Assembly: GCA_043730365.1 (NCBI GenBank)
Contig: JAYTKJ010000169.1
Location: 1-44,669 of the forward strand
DNA: 44,669 bases
Direction: 5' to 3'
Source of the DNA: VFZP01 sp043730365
GTDB taxonomy: Bacteria > Acidobacteriota > Terriglobia > Bryobacterales > Bryobacteraceae
Part shown: piece by piece, positions 6,438 through 15,433 of the stretch
Position numbering within the stretch: position 1 is the first letter of the stretch
How the letters are laid out: every line of letters begins with the position of its first letter
Made by a program: the position numbers and the translations under genes
The notes under the pieces: generated by a model
Databases searched by the model: none
What the model saw: only the letters and a program-made list of their open reading frames with translations
Told to the model about the DNA's origin: nothing

Positions 6438-9400
6438 CCCGCTGCCGTACGCTTCGAACTCGTACACGCGGTAGTGATTCACCGAGATCGGCGTGGCATT
6501 CGAAAAACCGATGCGGACGCCGGTGGCGTTCACCGCATCGAAGCTGAGAGAAGCCCAGCCAATCTTCAGGCTGTCGTGGTTGTCGGCGGTCACGGTGCCG
6601 TTGCTGTTGACGCTGGTGGCCACTAGCGGTTCGGCGCCTTGGAAGCCGTTGGTCAACCCGCTCACCACGATCCAAGTCCGCTGACTCAACGGCGTCGAGG
6701 ACGCGCTGGTGGTGTATTCGATCGTCAGGTTCTTGGCGATCAGTCCCGGCCCGCCCGCATCGTTGTCCTTGTAAAGGCGGATACGGTTGACGCTCGTGGC
6801 GGCCGCGAATCCGATGCCGAGGTACGACGGACTGACGCTATTGAACGACTCGGTGGTCCAGGTGAAGGTTGACGTATTTCCATCGATCGCGTTGTCCGGC
6901 AGGTTATTGGAGGCGCGTCCGTTCGGCCAGCCCGCGGCTGCGTTGGCCGTTACGCGCGTGGACGTGCCGCCGCCTGTGTTGCCTCCTCCTCCGCTGCCGT
7001 AATCGACCCGGGCCCGAATCGCAAAGTTCCCTGGCCGAATCCCCGGCAGGCTGTCGTACAGAAAGAAGTTCGTCCCATCGTTACCGACGTACGACCGTGC
7101 CGCGGACTGACTGGATACGTCGACCAAAGCCGGATACACGCCCTGCGGGTTGAGGACCGTGAACCCAACCAGGAAGGACCCGCCGCTCTGCACCGTGAGC
7201 GCCGGTACATCGAATTCGACGAAGTTGTTGAATGCCGTCACAGTCGTGTTGGTCAGGGCCAGCGGAACATTGCTCAACCGCGCACCGCTCCCCGCCGTGG
7301 AAGCAGACACAACCTGAATCGCCGAACCAAGAAGCAGGCCGTTCAAAGGCGCGCCACTGGCCGGAAACTGAATCAGCACCTTACGCAACGTGGCCGGATA
7401 GGAAGCGGGCGTGAGCCGGTTGACGAAGTAGCCCTGGACCCCGCCCTGGTTAAACCCGGTGGAGAGCTGGAACGTACCACCGTCCACCTGGAGGATTTCC
7501 ATTCCCGGTCCGAGGGCGCCGCCGCCTGAGCCGCCGCCGCTCGCCCCGGCAAATCCATAGATTTCCACTTCCCTAAGGTGGAAGTAGAGCCTCGCGTTCG
7601 CTTCCAAACGGAGACGAACGTATCGCGCCGTGAAGGGAGCGATGGCCGGCGCCAACGGGCTTCCGCCGGCTCCCCAAATGGAATTGTCATGGCTGTAGAC
7701 CGTGCGGAACGTAACGCCGTCGTCGGAGGCCTGCACGCCGATGCTACGGGCCCGATCGATAAATCCGGCGTCGATCCGGTTAAAGAGACGCAACTGGCAG
7801 ATCGTGGAGGCCTGGCCGAGATACACTTGCCAATAGGGGTTGATCTCCTCGCCGGTGTGGAATCCGTAGTCAGGCTCGAGGATTCCATTGTTTCCCGCCG
7901 ATGCGGGACCGTTGAACGCGGTGGAACTCTGCGAGGCGGGCTTTCCGAGAGCGATGTTGGTGGTGGAAGGACAGGCAGCCCCCGGGTTGCCGCCGTTTCC
8001 ACCGCCTCCGCCGCCATTTCCCACGGCGAAGGAAATGTCGTCGGTGTATCCGTCGTTCGAGTCACCATTGACGCGGTTGAAATCCACCGTCACGCGGGCC
8101 GACCGCGCGCCAGCCGGAACATTGCCGGAGTTCGTGCGAAGGAACAAGCCCGTTTTGCCGGCACGGTCCGTGGGTGTGACGGGACCGAGAGTCACGCTCG
8201 ATCCCACAGCCGATCCTCCCTGATTGAGGAAGGTGAGAGTCACCTTAGCGGCGTCCTGATCGCCCGCGTATCCGCCCAAATACGCACTGACGGTGAACGG
8301 CAGCGTCCCGGCGTCGATCTGCGTTGCATTGGACGCCAATGACACCACCTGGTTCATGGACGACGCGGCGCTGCCGCCGCCCCAGAAGAAGTTCGCGCCG
8401 CGATTGGGTGGACCCGGATCGGTTGGCGCAGGATAACCGCTGCCCGCGTTGTAGGAGCAGATCCCCACGCGCCCATCGGTGTTCCAACCGAAAATGGAGG
8501 CAAGTACCGTGCACCCGCTCACGGACGTGGCGTCGCCGCCGCCGTTCTGCAGCAGGTTGGGACCGACCGCGGTTCCACCCGTGCCGCCCCCTCCGCCGCC
8601 GCTTGCGGCCGCTCCGCTGCCAGACACATTCAACGTCACCGTGCCGCCGCCGGCCAGATTCAGAGTGAGCAGGCCCTGCTGGAAGCCCTCGGTGGCAGGA
8701 GAGAAGCGCACGTTGAGCGGGCCGGTCGCGTTCGGTTGCAGGGTGAACGTCAGCGGGTCCGCGCTGAACACCGGGTTGTCGCTCAAAATGGAATTGACCG
8801 TCACTGCCGAGGTTCCCGGATTCCGCGCCGTCAGCGTCACGGTAGACGTGGTTCGCACGTTCACCGAGAGGAAGTTCACCCGGCCACCGGCGTCGATGCC
8901 ATTCAGCGAAAATTGCAGCGTGGCGCTCCCGGCGCCGGCTCCTGTTCCGCCGCTGGCGGCGGGACCATAGGCCTCGAATTCATGAATCTTGAAGTGGTTG
9001 AAGAACGTGGGGTTCGTCACGTTTGAGAACCCGATACGAAGACCGGTCGCGTTAACGGCGTTGAACGTGAGCGAGGCCCAGCCGCTGGTGAAGCTACTGT
9101 GCGAATCGCGAGTGACCGTCCCATCGGAGTTAACCGCGACAGCCGTCAGCAACTCGGTCCCATTGAAACCGTTGGCGAGGCCGGTGACGCGAGTCCACGT
9201 GCGCGACTCCATCGCCGTGGAAGCGCCCGTCGTCGTGTATTCGATGGTCAGGTTCTTGAAGAAGTCGCTGAGCGTGCCGCCACCGCCGTCGTTGTCTTTG
9301 AAGAGGCGAATCCGGCTGACGGATTTGGCGGAGCCGAAGTCCACGCCAAAATACGACGGGAACAAGGTGTTGTTGGGATTGGTGGTCCAGGTGAATGTGC

Positions 9401-12400
9401 CGGTGTTGCCGTCCACCGCGTTCGGCGGAGGATTGTTGAAGTTGCGCTCGTTGGGCCAGCCGCGCGCCGTGAGCGGCGTAATTTTCGTCGAAGAACCGGA
9501 CTCCGTTCCGCCGCCCGTACCACCTCCTACTGGAAGCGTTCCGGGGCTCTCGGCGGTGGAATCCGCGGCACTGGCAACCACGATGGTGATCCCGCTTTCC
9601 GCGCTCATGCCGGCGCTGTTCGTGGCTGTGGCAACCAGCCGGTGACGTCCGACGGAGAGTTGCTTGGTGGACAGGATGGGCCCGTCCCCGAGTACTCCAT
9701 CGCGGTCCGACTTCAAAACGACCTTGGTTCCGCCTGCTTCTCCGCCCTGACGGTCGAGGACAGGCGCGTGGATGGTGATCGTTTCTCCTACCTCGAAAAT
9801 CTCTCCGTCGCTGGGAGCAAGCACCGCCACCTGAGGCGCCTTAGACGGAAGGTTTAGCGAGCCGGCGACGGCATTTGCCGAGTTGGCGCCGTCATTGGCG
9901 ATCACCAGGATGCTTCCGTTCTGGCCGCCGGGCACTAGCGCGGTGTCGAATTCGAATTCGCTCGAGCTCAGATCCACGGCCAGCGGAATCCAACTCTCGC
10001 CGCCGTCGGCCGAATACAGGACGCTGTAGGTCAAGGGATCGCTATCGATGTCCGCGCCGGTCCACAGCACCTTCGTGACCCCGCTCAGCGTGGCTCCGGG
10101 AGAAGGCGACACGATCTGGACAATCGGTGGATTGGGCGTGATGTTCCGGGTTGCCACCACCACCCCCTGCTTCTTGACCACGATTCGCGCCGATCCCGGG
10201 TAGAGCCGGAGGGTCACGTCGAAGGTTGCCTGTCCCATCGGCGTGGCACGATGGACGGCCCGGAAGATTGGATCGAATCCATCCGCGGCGAGCGTCTGTC
10301 CGGAGCCGTCCTGAATTTCGACGGTATAGGCAGCCGGCGGCAGTTCGGCTTCGGCCGCCGAGGGCCCGGGCAAAATGCCGTTACCGCGCAAAGCCGGCAG
10401 GAACTTGACGGCATCGGTCTGGCTCAGCCAACCGCGTACTTCGATGAAGTCAACTGCTTCGGGGTCGGCCGGCAGGCCGATCGAACGTGCGCCCTTCGGC
10501 GCTGAGTTGGTTCCCGGCGCCTGAGGCAGCTCGTTGAACTGAGGGTACAGATAATTCCAGTTGAAGAGGTTCACCCATCGAAAAGGCCGGTCCGAGTTCC
10601 CCATGAAATCCCGTTTGACTATCTTTCGCCTTTCGGCGAGGTCGTTCGCAAAAGGCCGCACGGAGACGGTCCCTAGCATGGTGTCCATGTGGCCGTCCTC
10701 CACGGCGCATCCGTCGCCATAGTCGCACACGCCGGCGTTTTGCTCCGGGAGCTTGGGGTTTCTCTGAAACCCTGCAGCCGTGTAGGTGTCACCGAACCAG
10801 TAGTGATGCCCGAGTTCATGGGCGAGGGTGCGCATCGTATCGTCCACAACCTTACCCGCGACCTCTTGCAGCAGGATCACCGAGCCCATGCCCCAGCAAC
10901 GAAATAGGTCAGGTCCAACGTTAAGATTTCCGAAGAGCGAGCCCGGCCCGCACTGGGACCAGCCATTGTCGAGAGGGCTCGTCGAGAAATACATCAGGTG
11001 CGTGTACGGCGAGTTCGGCGTGCCCGCCTTCCTGGGAGACGGGCGTCCGTACAACCCGAGTTTGATCCCGGCCTCGACCAGGCCCAAAGTCGCGTCCTCT
11101 ATTTTGTCCGCAGGCTCCTGGCCCTGCCAGCGTACACCGGTGGGGAACACCTCGGCCTGAATGGAGTCGCGGCTCGCCGGATAAGTTGCCCGCACGAACT
11201 CCACCCACTGCAGCAGTTGGGCGTCGGTCACTTTGGCCCGATCCGCCGGGTCGACGAATAATCCGATCCGGACGCCGCCGGCGGGTGTGGAGACACGCGT
11301 TCGTCCACGCGGATCATGGTCGGGCGGTTTGGTGCTTTTCCGGAAGGAAAGCACGGACGAACCATCGGATGTGAGCGCTGAGGTGGACAGCAGGTCACCC
11401 GAGGCCACAGTCTCGGGGAACACATCCGGCTTGCGCGGGTCGATTTGGAATTCGAACGAAAACAGCCCCTCTTGCAGCAACCCGATGTTGCCGAGGGTAA
11501 AGAAGAAATTGAGGGCGTCCTTGCCAGCCTGGCGTGTCGTCTCGAAGTAGCCCCCGCCGCCGTTCACGCGCAGGCGTTTCTTGGGCTTGAAGGGAGAGAG
11601 TGCGAACAACGTTCCGTTCTTGAAGAGATTCAATCGTCCGGTGACTCGCTCTTTTCCCTGCTCGCAGCCCTCGCTATTGGCCTTGGGCCGGTTGCATTCG
11701 ATGCGCACGCGCACGACAGTATTGTGGTCGGCGAGGCACGGCCGTTTGAGGTCGCACGTCATCGGGACCCCTTGGTTGATTTCCAGGCTGATGGCGAGGC
11801 TGGAGACAAAGAAGGCATCCTTCCCGGTGATTTTTCCGCCGGAGGGACCGGTGATCACTACATCTCGCGGCCCTTCCTTAAGATCCCCGAATCCGGACAG
11901 CAACACCTCGATCTCGGTCGAACTCTTGAATTCGGCTCGATCGACAACGAAGTCCGATCCGAGCGAGACGGTTCCGCTCGTCGGGAGGTTCGATCCGCGA
12001 ATCGTCGCCCGGAGCGCCCCGGCGATGCCCCGTTGAGCGTACGGGGCGCTGAGGCTGTTCGTGGCCACCGACGGAGAAATCGTCACCGGCTGGCACGCAT
12101 CGGCCTGCCGGCTCGTCTTGGCTTGGCCCTCGGCTGTCGCCGGAGCGGTGCACGATGAAGCCGGTCCCCACTGAAAATCTACGATATAGTTGGCCTCGAC
12201 GAAGTTATTGTTGGTTGTCAGAATGTCGAAGCGAATCTTGGTGGAGTAAGGACTGCCGGACTCGTTATACGGCAGATAGTCGAAATCGCACGTGAAGGTC
12301 GCCGCCGTCGTTTGCGGGACAGGGCATTGCTGGACGAACGTGTTGCCGAGCTTGACTAGCTTCACGCCGTCCTGGCTGGTCGCGATCAGAAAGCGGCCAA

Positions 12401-12686
12401 AGCCCGCCAAGGTGTGCGTGATGGTCACCGTGGCCGGACCCAGGCACTTCAAAGTGGTGGGACCCGGACAGTTGATGACCGGCAGCGAGGCCGGTAACGA
12501 GGCCGTCACGGTTCCCTTGCCTTGCCCCTGAGCGCCCGTGATCGTGACGGTACCCGGCACCGTAGCCACGCCGGGCGCTGCTGAAGGTAATAATGGCGCC
12601 AACTGAACGGACTGCGCGGCAAGACAGGTCAACGTAGCGCAGAGCAAAAGCGCCTGACCAAATGAACGGATCCCGCTACGTTTCAT
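6423..12686 (-). CDS. Giant exported multidomain protein with metzincin-like zinc site and discoidin modules
   Basis: A 2087-residue secreted protein. Residues 1-24 are a signal peptide (GQALLLCATLTCLAAQ). An IPT/TIG-like Ig domain lies at about 225-300. A zinc-protease region follows, with HELGHHYWFGD at 623-633 and a possible Met-turn, RDFMGNSD, around Met695. Fn3/Ig-like domains lie at about 850-1035. The C-terminal half is a string of modules joined by Gly-rich linkers: a discoidin-like domain (about 1070-1237), a choice-of-anchor-D-like domain (1250-1362), a CBM-like domain (1375-1555), a second F5/8-type domain (1570-1710), a beta domain (1725-1895) and a third discoidin-like domain (1912-2083) that closely resembles the first. 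It probably binds and cleaves extracellular glycans or glycoproteins. The stop at 6423 appears premature; an Ig-like tail continues out of frame. Confidence 0.85.
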   Translation of the reverse strand: MKRSGIRSFGQALLLCATLTCLAAQSVQLAPLLPSAAPGVATVPGTVTITGAQGQGKGTVTASLPASLPVINCPGPTTLKCLGPATVTITHTLAGFGRFLIATSQDGVKLVKLGNTFVQQCPVPQTTAATFTCDFDYLPYNESGSPYSTKIRFDILTTNNNFVEANYIVDFQWGPASSCTAPATAEGQAKTSRQADACQPVTISPSVATNSLSAPYAQRGIAGALRATIRGSNLPTSGTVSLGSDFVVDRAEFKSSTEIEVLLSGFGDLKEGPRDVVITGPSGGKITGKDAFFVSSLAISLEINQGVPMTCDLKRPCLADHNTVVRVRIECNRPKANSEGCEQGKERVTGRLNLFKNGTLFALSPFKPKKRLRVNGGGGYFETTRQAGKDALNFFFTLGNIGLLQEGLFSFEFQIDPRKPDVFPETVASGDLLSTSALTSDGSSVLSFRKSTKPPDHDPRGRTRVSTPAGGVRIGLFVDPADRAKVTDAQLLQWVEFVRATYPASRDSIQAEVFPTGVRWQGQEPADKIEDATLGLVEAGIKLGLYGRPSPRKAGTPNSPYTHLMYFSTSPLDNGWSQCGPGSLFGNLNVGPDLFRCWGMGSVILLQEVAGKVVDDTMRTLAHELGHHYWFGDTYTAAGFQRNPKLPEQNAGVCDYGDGCAVEDGHMDTMLGTVSVRPFANDLAERRKIVKRDFMGNSDRPFRWVNLFNWNYLYPQFNELPQAPGTNSAPKGARSIGLPADPEAVDFIEVRGWLSQTDAVKFLPALRGNGILPGPSAAEAELPPAAYTVEIQDGSGQTLAADGFDPIFRAVHRATPMGQATFDVTLRLYPGSARIVVKKQGVVVATRNITPNPPIVQIVSPSPGATLSGVTKVLWTGADIDSDPLTYSVLYSADGGESWIPLAVDLSSSEFEFDTALVPGGQNGSILVIANDGANSANAVAGSLNLPSKAPQVAVLAPSDGEIFEVGETITIHAPVLDRQGGEAGGTKVVLKSDRDGVLGDGPILSTKQLSVGRHRLVATATNSAGMSAESGITIVVASAADSTAESPGTLPVGGGTGGGTESGSSTKITPLTARGWPNERNFNNPPPNAVDGNTGTFTWTTNPNNTLFPSYFGVDFGSAKSVSRIRLFKDNDGGGGTLSDFFKNLTIEYTTTGASTAMESRTWTRVTGLANGFNGTELLTAVAVNSDGTVTRDSHSSFTSGWASLTFNAVNATGLRIGFSNVTNPTFFNHFKIHEFEAYGPAASGGTGAGAGSATLQFSLNGIDAGGRVNFLSVNVRTTSTVTLTARNPGTSAVTVNSILSDNPVFSADPLTFTLQPNATGPLNVRFSPATEGFQQGLLTLNLAGGGTVTLNVSGSGAAASGGGGGGTGGTAVGPNLLQNGGGDATSVSGCTVLASIFGWNTDGRVGICSYNAGSGYPAPTDPGPPNRGANFFWGGGSAASSMNQVVSLASNATQIDAGTLPFTVSAYLGGYAGDQDAAKVTLTFLNQGGSAVGSSVTLGPVTPTDRAGKTGLFLRTNSGNVPAGARSARVTVDFNRVNGDSNDGYTDDISFAVGNGGGGGGNGGNPGAACPSTTNIALGKPASQSSTAFNGPASAGNNGILEPDYGFHTGEEINPYWQVYLGQASTICQLRLFNRIDAGFIDRARSIGVQASDDGVTFRTVYSHDNSIWGAGGSPLAPAIAPFTARYVRLRLEANARLYFHLREVEIYGFAGASGGGSGGGALGPGMEILQVDGGTFQLSTGFNQGGVQGYFVNRLTPASYPATLRKVLIQFPASGAPLNGLLLGSAIQVVSASTAGSGARLSNVPLALTNTTVTAFNNFVEFDVPALTVQSGGSFLVGFTVLNPQGVYPALVDVSSQSAARSYVGNDGTNFFLYDSLPGIRPGNFAIRARVDYGSGGGGNTGGGTSTRVTANAAAGWPNGRASNNLPDNAIDGNTSTFTWTTESFNSVSPSYLGIGFAAATSVNRIRLYKDNDAGGPGLIAKNLTIEYTTSASSTPLSQRTWIVVSGLTNGFQGAEPLVATSVNSNGTVTADNHDSLKIGWASLSFDAVNATGVRIGFSNATPISVNHYRVYEFEAYGSGGSGR

Positions 12687-12784
12687 GCGGCTCCCCCATC
12701 GCCGCGGAATTGCGGAACCGGCGGCGACTCGATCATCCTATCAGAACGATTTCCAGGCTGCACGGTCCGTGCCGGATCTGCTCC

Positions 12785-12845
12785 CGCATTGTGCTCTGCC
12801 GAGGAATGTCGCGACCGGAAGGAGAAGGGCGAACTGGTCAAGAAG
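12785..12845 (+). pseudogene. Remnant of an ABC ATPase gene 3' end
   Basis: This stretch aligns with the last ~50 bases of the ABC ATPase gene (about 6067-6120), sharing TCGCGAC, then AAGG, then GAACTGGT-AAGAAG with a few mismatches and small gaps. In protein terms it echoes RDGKVEKDELVKK. It sits on the far side of the giant minus-strand gene, in the same orientation as the intact ATPase, so the giant gene is bracketed by the intact 3' end and a decayed one. By eye only; no alignment score is available. Confidence 0.5.
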
Positions 12846-12852
12846 TTCTATT

Positions 12853-13602
12853 CTATCCGGAAAGCCCCATCCGCAGTTTCAGGTCGGAGACGCGTTCGCG
12901 TGCCACCGGCAACTCGGTCTTGCCGTCCTTGAGCCGCACGATCATGCGCCCGCCGAACCACGAGTGAAGCTCGCGGATCTCACTCACTTTCACCAGCGTG
13001 CCCCGGTGAATGCGGAGGAACAGGACCGGGTCCAGGCGCTGCTCCAGATCGCTGATGGTTTGGTCCAGCATGTAGTGCTTGGCCGCCGTGGCCGCATAGG
13101 TCAGTTTGTCCTTGGCGTAGAAATAGGTCACCTCGGCCACTTCCACAAACTCTACTTTGTCACCCGTGCGAGACGCCACGCGCGCCGGATACTTCGCCAG
13201 CAACTTCTCGAGTAGTCCCGCGATATTTTGCCTGGGTGTGTCGCCCTTGCCGCCCAGCATCCTCTCCAGCTTGCTCAGGGCCCGCGCCAGTTCGGCAGGC
13301 TCTACGGGCTTGAGTAGATAATCGATCGAGTTGGCTTGAAACGCACGCAAGGCGTATTGATCGAACGCCGTCACAAAGGCAACGAGCGGCGGCGAGGCCA
13401 GCCGCGCGAGCAGCTCAAAACCGTTGAGGCCCGGCATCTCAATATCGAGAAACAACACGTCCACCGGATTCACGTTCAACCAGTCCGCCGCGGCCAACGG
13501 ATCTGACGACGAGCCCACAATCTCGGCGCGCCCGGTTTCTTCCAGCAGCCGCGCCAAACGTCTCACGGCGAGCGGCTCATCGTCAAGCAGATAGGCGCGC
13601 AT
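12853..13602 (-). CDS. LytTR-family response regulator
   Basis: Cytoplasmic two-component regulator of 249 residues. The receiver domain (1-115) begins MRAYLLDDEPLAVRRL, with phospho-acceptor Asp53 in VDVLFLDIEMPGLNGFE and the conserved Lys in YLLKPVEP. The C-terminal LytTR DNA-binding domain covers about 140-245 (RTGDKVEFVEVAEVTYFYAK, FLRIHRGTLVKVSEI). The ATG at 13602 is chosen; the frame stays open upstream, but that part is a shadow of the kinase gene. The start overlaps the end of the kinase gene by 20 bp, a sign of translational coupling. LytTR proteins usually bind direct repeats upstream of their targets; none was identified here. Confidence 0.93.
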   Translation of the reverse strand: MRAYLLDDEPLAVRRLARLLEETGRAEIVGSSSDPLAAADWLNVNPVDVLFLDIEMPGLNGFELLARLASPPLVAFVTAFDQYALRAFQANSIDYLLKPVEPAELARALSKLERMLGGKGDTPRQNIAGLLEKLLAKYPARVASRTGDKVEFVEVAEVTYFYAKDKLTYAATAAKHYMLDQTISDLEQRLDPVLFLRIHRGTLVKVSEIRELHSWFGGRMIVRLKDGKTELPVARERVSDLKLRMGLSG

Positions 13603-14623
13603 CGGCCTCCACCGCAGCCAGCGGCACGGCGATCGAAACACCTTCACGGGTGATCTGGAGCCCTCCGGCTTCGCCGAACAACGACGCCAGCCGGGACTGT
13701 AAGTTATCAAGCCCGTGGCCCTTCGGCAACGGGACGCCCGCCGGAATGCCAGGACCATCGTCGTTGACCGTGATCACCAGCCGGCCGGAGCGCTCCCGGG
13801 CCTCGATGCGAATCTGGCCGCCCTCCAGGCGGGGCGACACCGCAAACTTCACCGCATTCTCCACCAGCGACTGTACCGAGAAGGGCGGCACTGCCGCGGA
13901 GGCGAGCGCGGGCGGAAGATCGAGCGCAAAGCGGAGCCGCCCGCCGAAGCGGGCCTGCTGGATTTCCAGATAGTCTTCCACCATCTTCATTTCGCGCTCA
14001 AGCGAAATCAGGCTGGCCTCTTGGGTGTCGAGCGAGGAGCGCAAGAGCGAGGCGAGCTGCCCCACCAATTGTTCGGCGCGGTCTGGATCTTCGCGGATCA
14101 GCGAAGCAATCGAGTTGAGGGCATTGAACAGGAAGTGGGGCTGAATCCGGGATTCAAGGGACGCGAGCCTGGCACGGGATACCTCGAATTCCTGAATTCG
14201 CAGGAGGTCATCCGCCTCCTTGATCCGGGCGCGATAGGAGCCGAAAACAGAAGCGCCGATGCCGATGATCAATGTGATGATGGCGGCTGAGCGGTAGAAA
14301 TTCATCACCGTCGGCCAGTATTCGAAGTTCCGCCCAGGGTAGATAAAGGCCAGCAGCACGGCCGTGGCCGCCATGCATCCCAGAAATCCCACCACCAGGA
14401 GCGTGAGCACCAGAATCGGCCAATGCAAACGCTTCAGTCGCCAAAACAAGGTACGCCGGATGGTGATATCGCACAGCCATCCGATGCTGTGCGATATCAC
14501 CAGATTGACCACAAAGACGCGGCCGAGATCGCGCCCCGCGGCACCACCCTGAAACCAGAAAAAAGCGGTCAAGACGATCGCGATGAGCGTGTTGAAAATC
14601 AGTTGGCCGACGATCGCCTTCAT
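13583..14623 (-). CDS. LytS-type sensor histidine kinase
   Basis: Membrane sensor kinase of 346 residues that would phosphorylate the LytTR regulator encoded just downstream. Four hydrophobic segments lie at about 7-25, 35-52, 68-92 and 112-130, followed by a short linker helix. The His_kinase domain has the hallmark ESRIQPHFLFNALNSIASLI, with phospho-accepting His163. The ATPase domain has an N-box around VQSLVENAVKFAV and a G-box NDDGPGIP followed by GHGLDNLQSRL. No periplasmic or PAS sensor domain is present, so the signal is probably sensed within the membrane. Only seven bases separate it from the TPR-cytochrome gene upstream, so the three form one transcription unit. Confidence 0.93.
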   Translation of the reverse strand: MKAIVGQLIFNTLIAIVLTAFFWFQGGAAGRDLGRVFVVNLVISHSIGWLCDITIRRTLFWRLKRLHWPILVLTLLVVGFLGCMAATAVLLAFIYPGRNFEYWPTVMNFYRSAAIITLIIGIGASVFGSYRARIKEADDLLRIQEFEVSRARLASLESRIQPHFLFNALNSIASLIREDPDRAEQLVGQLASLLRSSLDTQEASLISLEREMKMVEDYLEIQQARFGGRLRFALDLPPALASAAVPPFSVQSLVENAVKFAVSPRLEGGQIRIEARERSGRLVITVNDDGPGIPAGVPLPKGHGLDNLQSRLASLFGEAGGLQITREGVSIAVPLAAVEADARLSA

Positions 14624-14630
14624 CGTCTTC

Positions 14631-15319
14631 TTACTTTACGTGACAGCCAATGCAGTTGGCTTGGGCCGGCGGGAGAGGTTGGCGCGTTTGCTTCCACGCT
14701 GCCGCGCGTTCTGCATAAGGCGTGTCTTTCGATGTCTCCGCCAGCAGCGCGAAGAACTCGTCTGCCTTGGCCGTGTTGCCCTGGCGCGCATAGGTGTCGG
14801 CGATGCCGAACAGTAGCTCACCGCGCGGATGAGTGCCCATCTTGTCCAGACTGTTTTTCTGCAATTCGTAAGCGCCCAGGAAGTCCGACAGAGCCTTCTC
14901 ACGAAGACTCGGCACCACCGGGTTGGCCGCCCCCATGATTCGCGCCGCCGCCATCATCGTGGAGCCACGTGGAATACGGACGGCAAGGTTGCCGGGCTCA
15001 AGCTCCACCCGCGGTCCATCTCGGCGATGGATTTGCCAAACAGGGCCATGCCTTTGTTGGGATCGCCGTTCTGAAACGCCTGACCGGCCTGAAAGAACAT
15101 CCCGGAACCATGCCAGACGAGCGCTTCGGCGTGATTGGGGTTCTGCTCGAGGACGGCCTCGGCGGACTTCATGCCGCGCGCCATGGCCTCGGCGTTGCCT
15201 CTCAGACCGGCGAAGAAGTCGTTCCGGATGATGTGGTCAAGGCGCACCGGTTCGGCGGCCCAGACCAGGGTGGCGCCGGCCAGGTATGTGGCGGCGGTGA
15301 GTGCGTGAGTCAAGTTCAT
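14631..15319 (-). pseudogene. Exported TPR protein with C-terminal CxxCH, frameshifted
   Basis: Two reading frames together form one protein of about 228 residues. The first part starts at the ATG at 15319, with an AAGGAG site upstream and a signal peptide (MNLTHALTAATYLAGATLVW), and holds helical TPR-like repeats (AEAVLEQNPNHAEALVWHGS). The second part continues VELEPGNLAVRIPRGS, more helical repeats, and ends with a single heme-binding motif CIGCH three residues from the C-terminus. The switch is near 15010: one base is missing where GAC CGC GCG GTG GAG would restore the frame. It lies upstream of the LytS/LytTR pair in one operon, so a role in redox sensing is possible. A sequencing error is a real alternative to true inactivation. 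Confidence 0.75.
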
Positions 15320-15433
15320 TTGTTTGGATTCTCCTTGCAGGATCATGATGCGGCAGGTTGCCCGCGCCAGTGCCGGGCCTCCGGCGAACCGCCCTATTCC
15401 GCCGACGAACCGCCCGCAGACTACGATAGAGAG

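Noticed and set aside
14969..15433. Upstream extension of the MFS transporter frame
   Set aside because: This part is antisense to the TPR-cytochrome gene. The first membrane helix begins after 15434.
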